A model generated the notes under the pieces. That model was not told the DNA's origin, searched no databases, and saw nothing but the letters and a program-made list of their open reading frames with translations. From assembly GCA_020746105.1 (NCBI GenBank), contig CM036633.1, positions 12,384,501-12,448,500 of the forward strand: DNA of 64,000 bases, given 5' to 3'. The DNA is from Trogon surrucura. Lineage: Eukaryota; Chordata; Aves; Trogoniformes; Trogonidae. The position numbers were made by a program, and so were the translations under genes. The first letter of the stretch is position 1. Each line of letters starts with the position of its first letter. This document shows, in pieces, positions 37,951 to 51,475 of the stretch.

Positions 37951-39494
37951 AAGTATCACCAGAAATTAATAATGTTCTAGGAATTTCTCACACAAAAGAT
38001 AATGAAAGCGTTGCGACTGTTTGTTTCCAGTTGTCCATCTTCGTTCCTCTCCGAGGTGGAAGGGATCATCACAAGCATCGACTCTGAAGGTCCTGAATAA
38101 GAGCAGCCGCTTACTGTCAGTCCGGGGAGCTGATCTTCCCAACGACACACGATGTGACCCTCAAGTCTTGACAGCTGAGGCAGCTTCATGTTCCCCTGAC
38201 CAGCTGGACTCCTGAGCGAGGCTCTTCTCTGCCTCCTCTACCTCCTTTATGCCGGATCCTTCTCAGTTTTCAAATATCACCTGTGAAACTCCTAAGCCCT
38301 CTCTTTCAGTGTGATTCTTCCTTTTCATCTTCTCTCACGCCGCACCCTTACCCTCCTCTTCCTGTGCCTGGGTTCTTCTTCCACAGCCTTGATGTTCTTT
38401 ATGTCTTTGCTTTTGTAATAACAACTTCAGCTCTTGGAAAATTAGGTGAGATGAACTCATTACGTGACAAATTAAACACAAATGGCTCCAAAACAACATT
38501 TTGAAGTATTTGTCTGTGTCTGTACATTCATCTACTAGATGAATCACTTGAGTTATAGAAAGTGTGGAAGAGAAAAATCTCCTGGAAATGATAATGTGAT
38601 TACTGCCCATAATTCTCACAAATCAAGCGTATCAGTTACGCACAAGTAGGTTGTCTGAATGTCTGTGGGTTTTTAAATTTTATTATTTAAACCTGATTAA
38701 ACAACTGATTGTGGGCCCTTATGTACCTTTCCACACAGTTGATACTTGAAGTGAAAAGCAGCAGCTAGATATTTATTTTATGACTATGCAACAGCCAAGC
38801 CTCGTGGGGCTGAAGGCTCTGTGCCCTCCTCTGTATCATCTTGTTTCAAATATTGAGAAAACACAAGAGACACATTTATTTACAGATGTACTTACTGAGG
38901 AGCTAATAAACTGGTCTCCATGTCAACCCGCATTTTACTTATTTATTTGGCCTTTGCTTGAAAGCCTTTCCCGTGTGTGTTCAGCAGGCACAGCTAAGGA
39001 ATTAGCATCCTTTTTATACGTTTAATGGTAATATGAAGGCACGTGGCTGAAATACAGTGATCACCTTGCAGAATTAGTGACAAGGTTCAGGCTTACTGTC
39101 TTTTATCAGGAAATCATAGTACACCCAGCAAATGCTATTTACAATCTGCTCAGGTATGAAGACAAAAGCCCACTATAATGAGAAGCTACTGCAAGGAGAA
39201 TGGATATTAGTTGTTAAGAAGGTTATAAATCCTTATGTTGATGGGTTGAACACATAGGGGAAGTGCATAAGAAGGTATTTATTCTTGGTATTAATTTTTA
39301 AACTGAAAGAATTTATTGCAAAACAACCGAGCTACTGTTACAAACTCAAATGTTTTCCTGAACAAATTGAGTTCCAGCTTGTCCCCCCCTTGCTCACCAG
39401 CAATGCCATGCTACTCAGAGTAGGCTCTAGAGTGCAGCACAAGGAGAGAAACTAGGAAACCCTCATAATAAATACTCTTCATGTGGGCAACAGA
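37951..39494. other. Unique non-coding sequence
   Basis: No gene or repeat is recognised. The stretch at 38.65-38.76 kb is AT-rich. Confidence 0.5.
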
Positions 39495-39609
39495 TAGATG
39501 ATCTAGTGGGAGATGTTCCTGCCGTGGCAGGGGGGCTGGAACTAGATGATCTTTGATGTCCCTTCCAACTCAAATCATTCTATGATTCTACGATTGTACA
39601 ATTCTATGA
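39495..39609 (+). mobile_element. CR1-type 3'-end fragment
   Basis: Sense CR1 3' end: gatctagtgggagatgttcc, then tgccgtggcagggggg, then aactagatgatctttgatgt, then cccttccaactcaaatc, ending in several attctatg-type tail units. Only the terminal 115 bases survive. Because TguSINE1 shares a CR1 tail, a headless SINE remnant cannot be excluded. Confidence 0.9.
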
Positions 39610-42600
39610 CACGGGGGACCAGAAAAGTTGGGAGCTCTCCCTGACCTGTACTGCACGGAAGGCACAAAAGATGTGTTCAAGAGCAAAATAGTTATTTCAG
39701 TTATAGCCTGTTGACAGAGCTAGAGAGTGCCAGTTTGTACATCTATGCTCTTATACACTCCATACTGTCCTGAGAGGATGTTTGAGTGTCTCTTGTGGGG
39801 AGGGGCCTGAATAGTCCTTTAGACTAATCAATGTTTTGTCTCTACATAAGTAAAAGTGTTGGTTGATATTTGAGAACAAACCTTACCTTTTCCTGGATAA
39901 GGTTTCGGCTGCTGAGAATCCGGCAGACTTGATATTTGAGATTGAGTTAAAAAGAAGGGTCCCCTAACAATGGAGCTTGGGGATCCTCAGAGGAGGACCA
40001 AAACAGTCTTACTAGGTATGGAGTAACACATACACCAGCTAGACGACCAACACTACTCCCGTCGTGTGATTCAGTAAGTGTATTCAGCCAAAATAATCAG
40101 GTATAGCCTAATTCAATGCACTATTTACCCACCTGCTTTTCAGAATAGCTTATTGGTGAAGAAGCAGAGCCAGAGAGCAATGGTTCTGGTCATGCACATC
40201 CAGGCCAGTACATCTGCTTAGTGATCATCTTCTGTTGATTTTGGTAAGGTCAGGATAGGGGCTATTGGCTATACTCCAAGTTTGTTATTTCAGATGAATT
40301 TAAAAAAATAACATCTTTTCATCTGCTTTATTTTTGCCATAAAGTCACTGGCTTCATCCTGCCAAAAGCCACTGGTAATGAGGCGCAGTCTGTACTCAGC
40401 ACATGCTCATTAACTGTGTAGTGGGGCCATCGTGACCTGGGCACCAGAACCTGGGTACTACACGACTTGTTCGTGTGCCATTGCCCTAATGGAGCATTTT
40501 GGAACTACTCCATTTCTGAGCAGGATCCAGATTTTAAATCCACTCTCCAAAAGGTATCTGCTCATTTAATTCATTTGTGGTAACAGGCTCAAATGAGAGA
40601 CATTCATTTCCTCTTAGCGTAACTATGTTATGAAATTCTATTGTGAATGAGGAAATCTTAATAGTTTTTTAAAGCTTTACTTGCTCTCAGACAGGCAGAT
40701 TCGGAAAATACATTTGCCCTCATACAAATGAGCCCTTACTGTAGCTCTGACCAGACTTTCCCAAGTGTTATTAGACCCCAAAATGCACAGTCTTTCTGGG
40801 AAAAAAAACCCAAAGAACAAAACCTCCACCCAGTTTTGTGTATCCCACTGCTTTTCGGCAGCTGAAAAAATTGCTAGAATACACTATGCTTGCGTAAATG
40901 ATTTATTTTCCTACCAAAAAAAAAAAGGCATTTTTTTTCCTACAATAATAACAGATGTAACTCGACATGTCTGATAATGCCTAGCACCACTCAAGTGACA
41001 ATAGAACTTGACAGCAACTGGAAACCATAATAATTTCATGACTCTCTTCTGTTGTCCTACAGCCCGGCAAATCACTGTGGGCTGTGCAATACAACTACTG
41101 CTTGTCAGGTGTCTTCTCCCTAGCATAGCTATGCTAACATTTCACTTTGCTAGTGGTTTGGGCTTAGAAGTTCACATGCAGCCAGTTCAGAAAAAAACAG
41201 GTAACTGCTTGTATTTCTCTTGTACTAAGCAATTCTTGGCAACGTTTGTGTGTGCTTTAAGCTTGCGTGTCAAATGGTAGAGAACATCCAGCACAAGGGC
41301 AATCAGTCTTGACTCAGAAGGTAGGTAGGGATGCTCAAACACTGCTGCACCTTCATGTTGTTCTTTGTATTGCCCAGTTTCAAGGGCAAAATGCTACTGA
41401 TTCTCCAGTTTTATCTAGAACTTACTTTGCAAAGGCAGCCAAATGTATTTTGGTGAGATGGCCTTAATTTTGCAACCAGCTCACATCACAGAATATGTTT
41501 TTGCTAATTTTTTAAGGTACTGTGGGTCATCAGAAGATGCATTTTGCAGTTAAGGTGTTTGTAGCTGTGGTGGTGTTACCACACCAAATGACTTTCTGTA
41601 TCATTCTGCTCCTTAGCAATCCCAGTAGCAATTGCTGCAGTGCAACCCTTTAATGAGAGCCACTTCTAGCAATGAAACCTAAAACGATCCAGCTGGGTGG
41701 CTTGTCTGCTGCTGCCTGTTTGTTAATTCTCCTCAGGGAAAGGTGAGGTAGCACCGGTTCCCACTCACTGCCGTGTTCAGGAGTTGCTGATGTAGACTCT
41801 TCTCCTCATCTCTGGACTCTTGAAAAAACAGCCCATGAACCAGTAGGTGATTTTCCTCCTATTGCAAACTCTAGTTCTCACACCAAAGGGCCATTACCTG
41901 GTTTTGGGCACTCCCAGAGCAAGTTCGTGGTGAGATCAGAAGAAGAACTGCTTGGGAGAGCTCCAGTCAGCTTTGTGTGGTGTTGCTGCTCCACGGTGTG
42001 AAGAGGGAACTAAAGAAGTCCTTAAATCTTCTTAGGGGTAGAAGACCACAAAGGGAAAGGCACTATCTTGGCATGTGAACGCAGTGAACACTTGACTCCC
42101 ATTCCATGGTGTGCAGTCTGTGTTCCAGTGCCCACCAGCACTGGTCTCTATAGGTAAGTTTAAGACATACATTGCAATTTAAGGCAGACATTTCTGCAAC
42201 TCACATTTAGACTGAAACAGGGCAGGAAAGGCAAATTAGTTCCTGGCTTTAGACTCCTGAGCAAATCTGAGCAGCAACTGTGCACCTGCAAGGGAACTGC
42301 CTTTCTAAAAGCACGGAGAGGTCTTCCTCATTCATGCGCTGTGGCACGCATTAGCTGCTCTCTCCAGAGGCTGGGAGTAAGTGCTACAACCGTGTAAGTA
42401 CTGCTCCCAGTGGAAAAGTGGGTTTCCTTCATCTTAGCCAGCTCCTTGTCGTTTGACATTACAACTAAAGGCATTTTCAGTTTGGCAGAGTGCACCATCA
42501 CTCCTGTGCAAAACCCAGGGATGGGCTAGCAGGAGCTATGGCAGTTCAGGTGTGCGTCTCTTTCTGTCTGTTCGGAGAACCTGTTATTGAGCTCTTGCTG

Positions 42601-43054
42601 CCGGCGGGTTCGTTGCATTTGTTTGACAAGTACACCTAGCAAAGGGAAAGGCAAGGGAGAGAGGTCGGGTAGGAGACAGAAGATTTTCAGCTTGGATTTC
42701 AGTGGTACAAAGGCACAGACGTGTTTATAATCCAGAGGAATTTTTTTATTATTATTTTAAAAGTGCTTGAAAGATTAATGGCAGCCTGGAAAAATCAATA
42801 GTAACTCATCACAGGCAAAATCTTCTGGAACACAAAATCCCACTGCAGGGGACAAAGCAAAATTATGGCAGCGTGCAGCAGGGCTAATGAGCCTGTGATT
42901 AAAATTGGGGGCTAGCTGTGTCACTGTGCACCTCTCCTACAGGCTTCCTGGGAAAACTGGCCTGTCGGAGTTCTAGATCCTGAAAATAATTTAGACACCA
43001 TTAAAAAAAAATAATTAGGCACCATAGAGTTTTGAATATGATTTGAGAACCATG
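39610..43054. other. Unique non-coding sequence
   Basis: No gene is recognised. An A/T homopolymer patch lies at 40915-40940. The short frames lack recognisable products. Confidence 0.5.
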
Positions 43055-43097
43055 GTCCTTAATCTCTGCCTTGGTTTCCCCTCTCTAAAATGGTGAA
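43055..43097 (+). repeat. MIR/L2-like ancient repeat fossil
   Basis: ccttaatctctgccttggtt followed by tcccctctctaaaatggtga follows the MIR consensus order cttaacctctctgtgcctcagtt and tcctcatctgtaaaatgggga (shown in two parts). Orientation is plus. Only the 3' core is recognisable. Confidence 0.45.
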
Positions 43098-44800
43098 GTT
43101 TCCTTTCTCTCTTGTTCAATTTCTTTGTCATCCCCAGACTGTAACCTGGTGAAAGGCAGAGAGCTTTCACTGTCTGAACACACAGTGCTTTGCCCAGGAG
43201 ACTCCTGGTCTTGCCAAACACCTCAAACTGCTGCTCTTAACAGAAATAATTAGGGAAGAGATTTGGGCTGAAATATGCTTGAGTGGCAAAACTCAGGTAA
43301 AGCAAGAAACAGATTCCCAAGAAGAAACTTTGTCAAATGAGTCCCTTAAATCTTGTCAGGAAAAACATGATGTAAAGGGTAGCCTTGAACTGGTGGGAGA
43401 TAAAGTCATCTTACAAGGTATTTCGAACAGCAGTCATGAGGTGTTCAGGATGATAGTAAGTTATATGAACTAGTGAGATGATGTCTCCCAAGAAGGCATC
43501 TGAATAGAAACAGCAATTTAAAACCACCAGATACCTTCATAATTTCTGTGAATACAAACCAAAGACAGAAACAAGGCTGTGGAGCACTTCTGGCACGATA
43601 CCTTTGCAAGGTCTTATTCAGAAGGAGAGCTTGAAACTGTGCATATGTTGAAAGCTATTCTAATAATATTTATTAAAAGAAAAAGCCTCACAGAGGCAGC
43701 TGCCAGGGCTAAATCAGAATGTGTCAACATCCTACTGCCTGCGATCTACATCAGATCTAAAAGATTTGGCAAGAAATTTGGATCAGAGCAATTACCTATG
43801 TGGCTATTTGTTAAGGGTTGTCTCAAACAGAGCACTCAGAGAAATTGAACTGTCAGACGCTAATACAGGAATAATAAGAGGACATTTCATCTCCATTGGA
43901 CACCAGAGATGAATAGCAGGTAAGTCTGAATGGGTAAAAAAAAAAATAAATTGAATATGTATTTGGCTTTAGTTTTTGTTAAAGGACTATAACATGAATA
44001 ATGAATATTTTAAGGAGAGAAGACTGGGCCTTCAATTTCTTTCAATAATGTTAGTGTTGTATATACTGGTTTGAATAAAATACATTTCATAAAACACCTA
44101 CACACAGCTCTGCAATGCATTATGGATGGCCCCTCTTGAGAAATCTTACATTGCTTTCAATTTTGACACAGTGATATAGTAATAATAGAAAATTCAGGCA
44201 TAATATTCAGACTGCATCTTTTTTCCCCCTTTATTATTTTGTGCCACACTGGGTGAGCGCAGATGTGCTTTCCTGATGCTTCCTCAGGCAGCCTGCACAG
44301 CGCTGCGGCACTCGCAGGAGGAGGTAACTGATGCACTGCAAGGTTGTGTCCTGTGTTGTGTGGGCTGAGCATGGAGGGTGGAGCAGGATTTTTTCACCCA
44401 AAATCTTCCAAAGGAACTCAGTTTCTGCACAGAAAGAGGCTGCCAAGGCTGGAAGAGCTGACACCAAAATACAGACACATACTATGCTTGGTTGGAAGTC
44501 AAATCATGTGGCCCAAGAGGTGTCCCTTGGGAGCAATGGAGAAAACTTGAGTGCTTGGACATCAACTGAAAGAGTTCTCCACGTATGTGGGGCAGGAGCA
44601 GGTAGAAGCAGCAAGAAGGCAGCAGGGAGAAACCCATTAAAGAGCCAAACACAGTGTTTGAAGGAGATTTCCTGTGCTGTGTTGAAGGAATGGTGCAAAA
44701 TGGTCCAGAAACAACACGGGGCAAGAAAACTGCTCGTTTTCTTGTGTGAGGAAAGACCAGCATGAAACTCTGTGGTGTCTTCACCCTATAACCTGCCCTG
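43098..44800. other. Unique sequence with a consensus splice-donor site
   Basis: Purine-rich sequence at 43.25-43.92 kb holds short plus-strand frames (43279-43473, 43579-43848, 43721-43912) and ends in a perfect donor-like cag/gtaagt at 43917-43925. No product is recognised, and no frame continues through the donor. A non-coding exon is possible but unsupported. Confidence 0.35.
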
Positions 44801-44819
44801 CCCACTGCTGCCAGCCTTG

Positions 44820-45210
44820 TGAAACCTTCCACAAGGACCCAGACTGCAGGAAGAAGACAGTTAGCTGGCGAGAAGTTGGTTACCTGGGGTGGTGAGGCTC
44901 ATGAGGAGGCTGGAGGCGCATCTTCTTTGCCTGTGCCCATCACAGGCTGCAGAAGCAAAATGAAGCCAGGGTGTGAGTGAAGCACTGGGAGCTGAGAGAC
45001 CACAGGAGCAGGTGAATGGGCATCACTGGAGGTTATTACCCAGGAAGAGGTCTAGGTGGCCTGGCCTGAGGGCGATGTATAAAAGGCAATGTCTCCCTGC
45101 TAGTTGCTGTCATGACTTTTGTGTTGAGACAAACTCTCAAGTAAAGATCTGCTGGTGCACTTGGGTGGGGGCCGCTCTGAGAGGGGGACTGCAGGACACA
45201 GCCCTGGACC
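44820..45210 (+). promoter_or_regulatory. TATA-containing promoter-like or LTR-like segment
   Basis: A good TATA box (tataaaag, 45078-45085) is followed about 55 bases later by an agtaaa element (45140-45145, a weak polyadenylation-signal variant) and a G/T-rich stretch. TATA, short R-like region and poly(A)-like signal at this spacing resemble an LTR U3-R-U5. I cannot define TG/CA ends or flanking duplications, so an isolated TATA-like sequence is equally possible. Confidence 0.2.
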
Positions 45211-46285
45211 AACTGCCATTCACTTGCCGGGCCTGCTTAGCTAAAAGGACCCACAGACCCTCTCCTTTTCCAGGTGACTTTGCCTTTAGCACCCTCCCCA
45301 CGAACCCTTCTTGATTAATCTGGATCTATTTCCCATCAGAGCGTGTGTCAGGGCTCTTACCTGCCGTGTGGGTGGGCTCTTGTATGAAGAGCAGGGCAGA
45401 TGCATTTGGCTTCCTGCTATGCATACGCAGCCTAATTTCTAGGCAACCTAATTACGAGGGAAATTGTGAAATGCTGTGGTAAACAAGCAGGCTTTTGAAC
45501 TAAAAACAAATCTGTTCTTGATGAACAAATGGTAACACAAGCAGTGCCGTCCCCGGCTGGCTACAAACAGCAAGAGGGCAGTGAGACACAAGGGTAAGGT
45601 GCTACAAAGGTCATAAAGACAGCATGAAGTACCACCCAGGGCCATGGCTCACCATGACCAGCACTTGAGGGCCTTGTGCTGATGCTCCTGTTGCTGCGAC
45701 AGCTGCAGGTGCTGGTACTGAACAAGCCCAGTGACACACACTTGCTGCTCAATGTTGGGTTCTGAAATTTTAGAGAGAAAACTTCCAGTTTCCCCCAGCT
45801 TTTGTGATGTTATTTTTCAGGGCCTTTTCCAAATCTTGAGAGGTCCTTGGTTAATCTTGAATCATATAGTGGATCATAAGTATTCCAAAGTAAAAAGCCC
45901 ATGCACACTGTCTGGCAGATAAAAAATAGCAAAAATAGCCAACAAAACCAACTCTGCTTTGGAAATGTTGTACAGGGAGTGAAAAACATCATGGCTGCGG
46001 ACTCTAAGAACCATTCCAGAGAAACAGGGAACAAAAGTCACCCATAGACCCACATCCAAAGGTAAAAGCGCGACATCCCCTAGAACAATTAGCAATCACA
46101 ACGTTAACCTTCTTTCCCATTGCTGCCAGCCATGCGTGAGCCACCCACTAGGCAAAATTACAGGGTTAAGATGAGAAGTGGGTATCAGCTGATTAGCTGA
46201 GAGCACCCCATGAGCTGTGCTACACAGTAGGAAAGCACATGTTTCAAAGGGCATGAAACACATCAGCCCCTTGGGTCACACCTGC
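45211..46285. other. Unique non-coding sequence
   Basis: Nothing is recognised. Confidence 0.5.
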
Positions 46286-46304
46286 TCACACACACACACA
46301 CACA
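46286..46304. repeat. (CA)n microsatellite
   Basis: About nine CA units. Confidence 0.9.
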
Positions 46305-47833
46305 GAACACTGAAAGCACAATATTGTTGAAAGAATTAAGTAGGAAACTGCTACTGCTACTGACGACAATGAGGGAATGCCTTATAAAGTTGGGAAAATG
46401 GAGGTGTTTTGGAATGCAAGAATAAAGGAGGATGGGAGAAAATGGGCCCCTCATATTTACCTTTGCCTCGTGCAGAACATCAGACTGCAAGGCTCGAAGA
46501 GTTGGCCTGGGAATCATAGAAGTCTCCTCAGCTCTGCTCCTTGTTGAATTTCACCTTTACTCACTTGTTTGTTCACCCGTGCCAGTCATTTTGTGCTTCT
46601 GCTGCCTCTCTGGCGCTTCCCGCTTGTGCTGGCTACCCTGCGTGCAACTGAAAAAACCAGGAAGAGCAGGAGTAGAAAGAAAGAGAGAGAGGAAGAAAAA
46701 GGAGGTAGGAGCAACTCCAAAGCTGCTGTCTGTCAGTGCTCACGGCAACAGGAGGGTTGTGTGGAAGGAGGACTCCGGCATCATCCCGGTGTATTGGGAA
46801 GCTGTAGGAAAGTCCTCTCCCAGGGTCCTTCCTGCAAATATCTCTTGCAAGTAGGACACAGGACTCAGGAAACAGAGGTGCTGATGAGTAAAAGGAGAAG
46901 AGAGTAAGGAAAACAGAAAAGGACTAAAATGGAAGGAGGAAAGGAAAGATAAAAGAGTTTAGGGGGGTTTACAGTGTACTTCCAAATAAAGTCAGGGAGA
47001 GGACAGTGAAGAGCAGGGCTGAGACGTGCAACTGGATCAGGTGCTTGTACCCAGGTGTGAGGTGCCTCAGTGAGAGGCAGAGTTGGGGGCTGGTGCACAA
47101 AGATGCTCAGTCATGACACATCCAGACTCAAGCCTAACAAAAATCATCCAAGCAGAGAGCAAAAAACTTGCCCAGCCCCAACGCTCCCCAACTCAGCTGC
47201 TGCACCGTTAGACTCACCCTGGGAGAGGACCTTACTGGTCTTGTGTTATTAGCAATACACAGGAGAGCCATCTGCGCAAGCAATATGGGATAAAGCTCCA
47301 GCAAATGCAATTATTGCTTTCTCAGGAGCAGGCGGGTGGGGTGGGAGCCTGTGCTGGTGGCCTTTGTTGAGCCTGTCACTATTAGTGCCCCTGCTCTGAG
47401 CCCTTTGGAGCACTAACCCAGCCCAGCTGGGAGCAGAAGGCATACCCAGGGAAGTGGAAGCAAAATTAGTGCTCTAGGGCATAACAGTTTAATAAAATAA
47501 AATAGAGTTCCTTTAAGACCTCCCTATATGTAGGACAGAGTAAGTTTTCCCAAGGAAATGGAACAGTTCAGTATTATTTCTGAAGAATGATCTGCCAGGA
47601 AAAAAGTACAATTTCCCAGTCAGTTTTCTTGCTGAATGTCTCTGCCTGGTAGCCAGCTGTCTGTCAACTTTTGCTAACATCATCAGATCTAAAAATGATA
47701 GTTGTGGGATAGTTTTTTGTTGCCTTCCTGCAGTTCGTAGGAATTGTCCAACTAGATCTTAAGAACAGTTCATCCTGTCTGATGTCCTGCTCCAATGGTC
47801 ACCAAAGCAAGAGGGTTTGGAGGGCTGGCTCAG
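46305..47833. other. Unique non-coding sequence
   Basis: Overlapping frames at 46.43-46.91 kb contain a lysine/arginine/glutamate-rich stretch caused by a purine-rich tract (46675-46705). No family is recognised. Confidence 0.5.
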
Positions 47834-47976
47834 GTCTCTCTTTCATTATTTTCTACCCAGCTCTTCCTCTCTTTCCTCTTCTCTTGTCTTTCATTGTCTT
47901 ACACCTTCCTCCTTTTTTGCTCTTTTCTCAGCCTCCGTTGCTAAATCACTCTGTCTCTTCCATCTCACATTCCCCC
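47834..47976. repeat. Pyrimidine-rich low-complexity tract
   Basis: About 140 bases that are overwhelmingly C and T on the plus strand, with a few interruptions. The few purines explain the hydrophobic short frames read through it. Confidence 0.7.
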
Positions 47977-50900
47977 TTGATATCAATTACTATATCCATT
48001 TCTGCACCGATACCACAGGAAGCTCTGTAGGATTCGAGTGGGAAATGTAGCCCCTTCTCCAACCTCTGCGTGTAGAACACACTCCTGGTGTCAGAAACAT
48101 GCAGGGACCCATCGAAAATGGGAAACAAGTTTCATTTTAGGTCTGCACGAGGACGTTCAGAGCTAATGCTGCTCAGTGTAATTGTTTGGAGTCCCCACAG
48201 AAAGCCCAAGGACTGAGTAGACCACAGAGGCTTTCAGAGCAGTATGACTTATGATGATGATATATCCTTAGTTGCAGAGTAACAAATGTAATCCTTGAGA
48301 TATCTTAGGTCTAACTTGCACAAAGGCAATAATAGACCTCTAGCTGTAAGAGATTTTTCTCTTTTTTTTTAAAGAACAGAGACTAAATACACAGACAGTG
48401 GTTCAATCTGATGTTTTCCAGATACTACTGAATCTTAATGAATAAATAAGTACAAAATTAAAGGCTCATTACCCACCCCAAAAAGTCCCTGCCATTTGTT
48501 AAACCTTTCAGAGGAAAGCAGGAATAGGGAGAAGTGCCCATTAAAAGGATAAACATATCACAGATCTGAATGTCAAATCAAATTGAGCAAAAATTAATTA
48601 ACTCAGTGAGCATTAGAAGGGAGAGTCTGGTGTCAGCAGAGACTATGTTTACCTGTTTGTACTTTCTCAGCTAGCTCGGAAGGCATAAGAGGCTCTGCAG
48701 GAATTGATGTGTGCCAGGTGCAATCCTCACAGCTCACTTTCATGGAAGAAACCTGTTCCTCATTTCAGAAACCACTTTCCTTCCATCTTGAAGAAATTGT
48801 CTGTAAATGGGCTTCTCCCTGGCGCCAGATGCTCTGAGAGCTGAGACTCCTCTCAAGCTGGGGACTTATTAACCCAAGGATGTCCCTGAAATTGCTGTCC
48901 AAATCATTTGAGGGAGTTTTGGATCAGGCCCCTAGTGCCAGCTGGTTTATGGCTACAGCTCGGCTTACAAATGATGCCCTGAAACTGAACTATCTGTAGC
49001 TGAGAGTTAATCCCCTTAAAATCAATAATTCCTGATCCCTGAAGCTGTTGCTTCGGTGATGGACGGCTGGCAAGTGAGAGCCAACTTTCTGAAATCGTCC
49101 CTTTTTCTCCCCTCTCTGAAACAAGCTTTTTTCTATTATTATACCAGCTGATAAAACAAATGTAATCAACTCTTTTCTGCTCCATAAAATAGTTACTGCT
49201 AATTACTAATTATTGGGAATAAGCTTCCTAGCGTATCTGGAAGCACTATAGTGACTGGGAGTTAACAGTAATCATTGCTTTCGGAAGAGCCACTATTCAC
49301 TTGCAAGGGGTTACATATGGCACACCGAAGAGTTTTGAACAGACATAAGCCAAAAAAAATGTTTGAAAGGGAGGCTGCTGATTTGTCAGATATTAATACA
49401 CATTTTTATGTATGTTTGCACATGCGACTATTCATTGCACATTGAAATTCAAGCCATTGCATCCACTAGATGCTTACTGGCCATTTGCATACAAAACCAC
49501 TTGATTCGTGTAGACAATCACAGTAATTGCACGGGCAAAGAGTTGCTGCCTTATGCTTTCCTCATGCAAAAGTTTTTTCTGAGCATTAGTAAGTGCTAGC
49601 AGGCAGAATACAAAGTCACTGGAAAGTTATGCCCATGAGGTGTTGCCAGTCTTTCTTTTCTAGGATGTCACTGCTTCTGGGGAAGGAAGTTAATGAGGAT
49701 CAAATACAAGTGACCCAACTGCAGAACAATCTCCTCTTCCTGACTAGGAAAACTCACTCTATAACCTGTATAAAAACTACTATCAGCTAGAGAGAGGAAA
49801 ATCAGCCAAATGGACAATGACATATCAGAAAGTCCTGGTAAAGCAGTGAAGAGTATATTTATGCATCAATTCTACGATGCCAGTCCAGCTCCTCTCTCCT
49901 GGGCACTAGGTAGCAGCATCAGTGAGGGTGGCACAGCAGCTCTGTAGGACTCGAAGCACTCATATCCCACTCCCTTCAGCCCAGGTTGTCCTCAGGAGTA
50001 GCGGAGAATGGGAAAGATCTTGTAAGAACCGACCAGAATATTCACTCAGAATTAATTGGACAGAGATCAAATGTCACTGGGAGTTCAAAATAAGGATTTC
50101 TTCTGTGTGCCTTCACCTCCCTTTCATTGGTACTTCCTAAGATAGCTAAATAACTGGAAGTCCTAGAACTCAGGATAACAGGCCTACTTCTGTAGTCCCA
50201 GGAAATATATCCTCAGCTGCAATTGCCAAGGCTTACCCAGATCAAGAGAAAGCCATGTCTAATGAAGGAACGAAAAGCTCACTATAATTTATGAGACTGA
50301 TGATGTGCTATCAGTTAATCCAAAACATTTGCAATTCAGGGGTTATTTTCTTGTTTTTCACCAAAACTCAGTTAGTTTCATTAACACTTTCTCTCCCCGT
50401 TCCTGCCAAAAAAAAACAAACCCAAAATTTCAAACCATATTCTACTTCCATTTGACCTGAAACAAATTTTCTTCCATACTACTTTTTTTATTTTGCCTAT
50501 ATACACTCTCTTATTCTGCCTCTAGGCCAGCTCACGTCAACACCTACAGTTTATGAAGACCTTCTTTTGAAAGAGATGAATGGTAGCTCACTTGAAGAGT
50601 GAGCCCAGGATCACTGGGGGCTTGGGTCCAGTTTCCTTGTACCATCCAGAAACTCTAGCTTGAGTCATTCACATCTTAAGTTTGACTGAGCCAAAACTTC
50701 AGCTTGAAACTTAATGAAATACCAGAACTCCCTACAGCTGTAAACACAAGTCAGTGATCGATCTGTGTTGTCTTTATTATTTTCTACCTGTTGCAGCCGG
50801 AGAGACCCTGTGCAACTTGTAAAGTTGCATCCAATAAGCAGAGATAGTCCCCAGATTTATTCCTGTGGGGCACTATAACCTTGGCCAGTATTTAATTTCC

Positions 50901-51410
50901 TTGTGACTGTCAAGGGCGAGACGTGTTGGCAGACTAAAACTCCTCTTGCTATGGGATGGTTAAAAGATTTCTGTGAAAGCACCTCAAATAAGCAAGGAAA
51001 TGTGCCCCAAGATGATTATTCCTCTCAGACACCGCAGGTGATGGTTGAGAAATCTCATCTGGCAAATCCAATCTGACCAGCTATCTTTCTATACTGCCCT
51101 TCGTGCCGATTGTCTTAGGCAAGTTCAAATGACGAGGCAGAGACTAAATCTGAAAAAAATCTATTTGAAATCTTTTTCTTTAAAACTTTTAACAAGTTCA
51201 GCCTTCCAAACTGCCAAAGGGTAGTTAATCAAAACTCTTTTGAGCTCCTGAGCACTGTACAGATGTAGAAGAATCACCGGCGAGACAGTATTTATAACTG
51301 ATCCTGAGGCTCATAAATCACAATACAATAAATCCTGAGTTAAGAGGACCACAACAATGTCCAGGAGCTAAGCAAACAAATAATCTTTATAATAATTAAT
51401 ACTTGTCTTG
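47977..51410. other. Unique non-coding sequence
   Basis: AT-rich unique sequence. The stretch 49190-49330 is a weak candidate for a conserved element (ctaattactaattattggg). No coding signal. Confidence 0.5.
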
Positions 51411-51475
51411 TAGAACATGTTCTTTTTCACTACTAGATTTCAAAGTGTTTTACAAAGTATGTCATTACAGACCTG
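51411..51475 (+). repeat. Possible ancient LINE/SINE fossil
   Basis: gatttcaaagtgttttacaa resembles the atctcaaagcactttacaaa motif of ancient L3/CR1-like or MIR-type repeats. A similar atctcaaagtgcttt occurs at 32508-32522. Single-motif evidence only. Confidence 0.25.
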
